DNA from: Hansschlegelia plantiphila
GTDB lineage: Bacteria; Pseudomonadota; Alphaproteobacteria; Rhizobiales; Methylopilaceae
Assembly (NCBI RefSeq): GCF_027922265.1
Contig: NZ_BSFI01000019.1
Location: 1 to 64,000 of the forward strand
DNA length: 64,000 bases
Direction of reading: 5' to 3'
Positions within the stretch are counted from its first letter, which is position 1. Each line of letters starts with the position of its first letter. A program made the position numbers and the translations under genes. Shown here piece after piece: positions 62,201 through 64,000 of this stretch. A model generated the notes under the pieces. The model did no database searches and had not been told where the DNA came from. It saw only the letters and a list, made by a program, of their open reading frames with translations.

Positions 62201-64000
62201 GGCTGGAAGGCGGCCGGCTCGCGGTGCGGGTCAGCGGAGAGGCGCTCGCCTATCTATCGCTGGTCGGCGCCGCGCCCGAAAGCCTCCCAATCGAGGACGT
62301 TCAGGCCGCGCACGAGATCGCAGCAGCCCTCGCCTCCGGCGCCATGAGCCACGGCGCGCTGAACGCGCCGGCTCACGAAGCCGTCGCCCACGGCACGAAC
62401 ATGGTGGGCGGTCTCTCGAATTCCGGCGAAGGCGGCGAGCACATGTCGCGCTTCGGCACGATCCGCGCCTCACGCATCAAGCAGCTCGCCTCCGGTCGCT
62501 TCGGCGTCTGGGCAGGCTATCTCGCCGACCCGATGCTCGAGGAGCTGGAGATCAAAATCGGCCAGGGCGCGAAGCCCGGCGAAGGCGGCCAGTTGCCGGC
62601 TCAGAAGGTGACGGTCGAGATCGCCGCGGCCCGCGGCGGCACGCCGGGCGTCGAGCTGGTCTCGCCGCCGCCTCACCACGACACCTACTCGATCGAGGAC
62701 CTCGCCCAGCTCATCCACGATTGCAAGGCGGCGCGCGTGCGGGTGATCGTGAAGCTCGTCTCCTCCGAGGGCGTCGGGGTCATTGCGGTCGGCGTCGCCA
62801 AGGCCGGCGCGGATGTGATCAACATCGCAGGCTCAACGGGCGGAACCGGCGCAGCGGCGGTCACGAGCCTCAAATACACCGGCCGTTCGGCCGAGATCGG
62901 CGTCGCGGAAGTGCATCAGGCGCTCTGCGCCAACGGCCTGCGCCAGAAGGTGACGCTGCGGTGCTCGGGGGCGCATCAGACGGCGAGCGACGTCGTGAAG
63001 TCAGCGCTGCTTGGCGGCGATTCGTTTGAATTCGGCACCACCGCGTTGATGATGCTGAAATGCGTGATGGCCAAGAACTGCAACGTAAAGTGCCCGGCCG
63101 GCCTCACCACCAATTCGGAGCTGTTCGACGGCGATCCACGGGCGCTCGCGCAATATCTGATGAACGTCGCGCACGAGACCCGCGAGATCCTCGCTGCGCT
63201 CGGCCTCAGATCGCTCCGCGACGCCCGCGGACGATCCGACATGCTTCACCTGCTCGATCATCCCGCAAGCGTCGGCCGATTGGATTTGCGCGCCATGCTG
63301 ACCGTGGCGGAGGAGGTGATGGTCGAGGCCCCGATCTACATGGAGGCCGAGTACGAGCTTGACGAGGCGTGGAGCGCGGCCGTCGAGACGGCGCTGATCG
63401 GCGAAGCCCGCGCGGAGATTGTGCTCGAGGCCGGTCGGCGGGTGGGCAACCGCGACAAGAGCCTGGGCGCGCGGCTCGCGATCGACATCGAGCGGCGGCT
63501 CAACCACACGCTGCCGGCGGAGTTCGCGCGCAGCCTGCCGTCTTTGTTCGAGGACGATCGCGGGCGGCGTTTTTTCAAGCCGGGCGCCATCACGATCTCG
63601 ACCTACGGATCGGCCGGCCAGTCCTACGGCGCCTTCTGCAACGACGGCATGGCGTTGCGTCACGAAGGCGTCTGCAATGACGGCGTCGGCAAGGGCGCCT
63701 GCGGCGGCGTGATCGCCATCCGTAGCCCCGGCGGCGGCTCGGACGAGGCCGGCGGCAACGTGCTGGTCGGCAACTTCGCGATGTTCGGCGCGACCGGGGG
63801 CCGAACCTTCATCGAGGGCCAGGCCGGCGACCGCTTCGCCGTGCGGAACTCCGGCGCGACGGCGGTGGTCGAGGGCGTCGGCGACTTCGCCTGCGAGTAC
63901 ATGACCAACGGAGCGGTGCTGAACCTCGGAGCCTTCGGCAAGGGCTTCGGCAACGGCATGAGCGGCGGCTTCGTCTACCAGTACGACCCCTACGGCGACC
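59220..64000 (+). CDS. GltB-like glutamate synthase large subunit (partial at right edge, start frame doubtful)
   Basis: More than 1580 codons are open to the window end. The N-terminal type 2 glutamine amidotransferase has the catalytic Cys in SSCGVGFITRKDG (codon 59347), HRGGMSAEG and MAHNGELNTDKKN. The central and FMN domains have MMPPAWENDG, AHGTNMVGGLSNSGEGGEH and INIAGSTGGTGAAA. The cluster cysteines are at codons 63061, 63079 and 63091, and the GXGXG domain begins near 63580. ATG 59217/59220 has a GAGG ribosome site but is in another frame. The gltB frame is open from 59224 without an ATG, so one extra T near 59235 (error or mutation) is suspected. Product: glutamate from glutamine and 2-oxoglutarate, or a paralogous amidotransferase. 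Confidence 0.82.

Noticed and set aside
1..64000. tRNA, rRNA, CRISPR arrays, insertion sequences, integrases
   Set aside because: No cloverleaf, regular repeat-spacer pattern, transposase or integrase motif was seen. Absence was judged by reading, not by a covariance-model search.

Overview
The window is GC-rich DNA packed with long operons whose genes overlap by 4 bases. It looks like a chromosomal (or large replicon) segment of an alphaproteobacterium, most likely Hyphomicrobiales/Rhizobiales. The evidence is the gene families (HasR/FecI/FecR heme signalling, PigA-type heme oxygenases, a GltB-like glutamate synthase, many binding-protein ABC importers), an EcfG-like promoter and Irr/RirA-like operator motifs. 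I saw no tRNA, rRNA, CRISPR array, phage or insertion sequence. Nearly every gene is an uptake or scavenging function, so this is a nutrient-acquisition region.

Region 1 (1-7057) is a sigma-54 module. It holds a GMC oxidoreductase and an enolase-superfamily dehydratase/isomerase on the + strand, a convergent flavin monooxygenase, and an AcoR-like sigma-54 activator. Four -24/-12 promoters can be read directly: two divergent ones at the left edge (one serving a gene cut by the window start) and two divergent ones between the monooxygenase and the activator. They suggest one autoactivated regulon for an unidentified alcohol/sugar-acid or terpenoid-like substrate.

Region 2 (7068-20789) is polyamine/amine and gamma-glutamyl metabolism. 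A four-gene overlapping minus-strand operon (hydantoinase/oxoprolinase A and B, PuuA-like glutamine synthetase, PuuB-like FAD oxidase) diverges from a TetR regulator. A PotDABC-type importer follows, then a flavin monooxygenase and a hydroxyacid dehydrogenase. Three copies of TGRTC-N4-GACCW flank the TetR gene and probably are its operators.

Region 3 (20790-22683) holds a membrane protein behind a possible general-stress promoter, a strong terminator and a decayed class IV aminotransferase.

Region 4 (22684-38439) is an organosulfur/sulfonate scavenging island. It has two SsuABC/TauABC-like importers, a peptide/nickel-type importer with a fused double ATPase, an SfnG-like monooxygenase, two NtaA/SnaA/DszA-type monooxygenases and an SfnB/DszC-like acyl-CoA-dehydrogenase-fold enzyme.

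Region 5 (38475-58787) is iron and heme acquisition. It has a FatBCDE-like siderophore importer and two paralogous cell-surface-signalling heme modules (FecI sigma, FecR, STN-type TonB receptor, heme oxygenase). A TonB protein, a siderophore-interacting flavin reductase, a SAM methyltransferase and three further genes (AraC regulator, NAD epimerase, MmyB-type regulator) lie between or beside them. A deletion scar joins the start of a third TonB receptor to the tail of a siderophore ABC ATPase.

Region 6 (59220-64000) is a GltB-like glutamate synthase large subunit running off the right edge, with a possible frameshift at its start.
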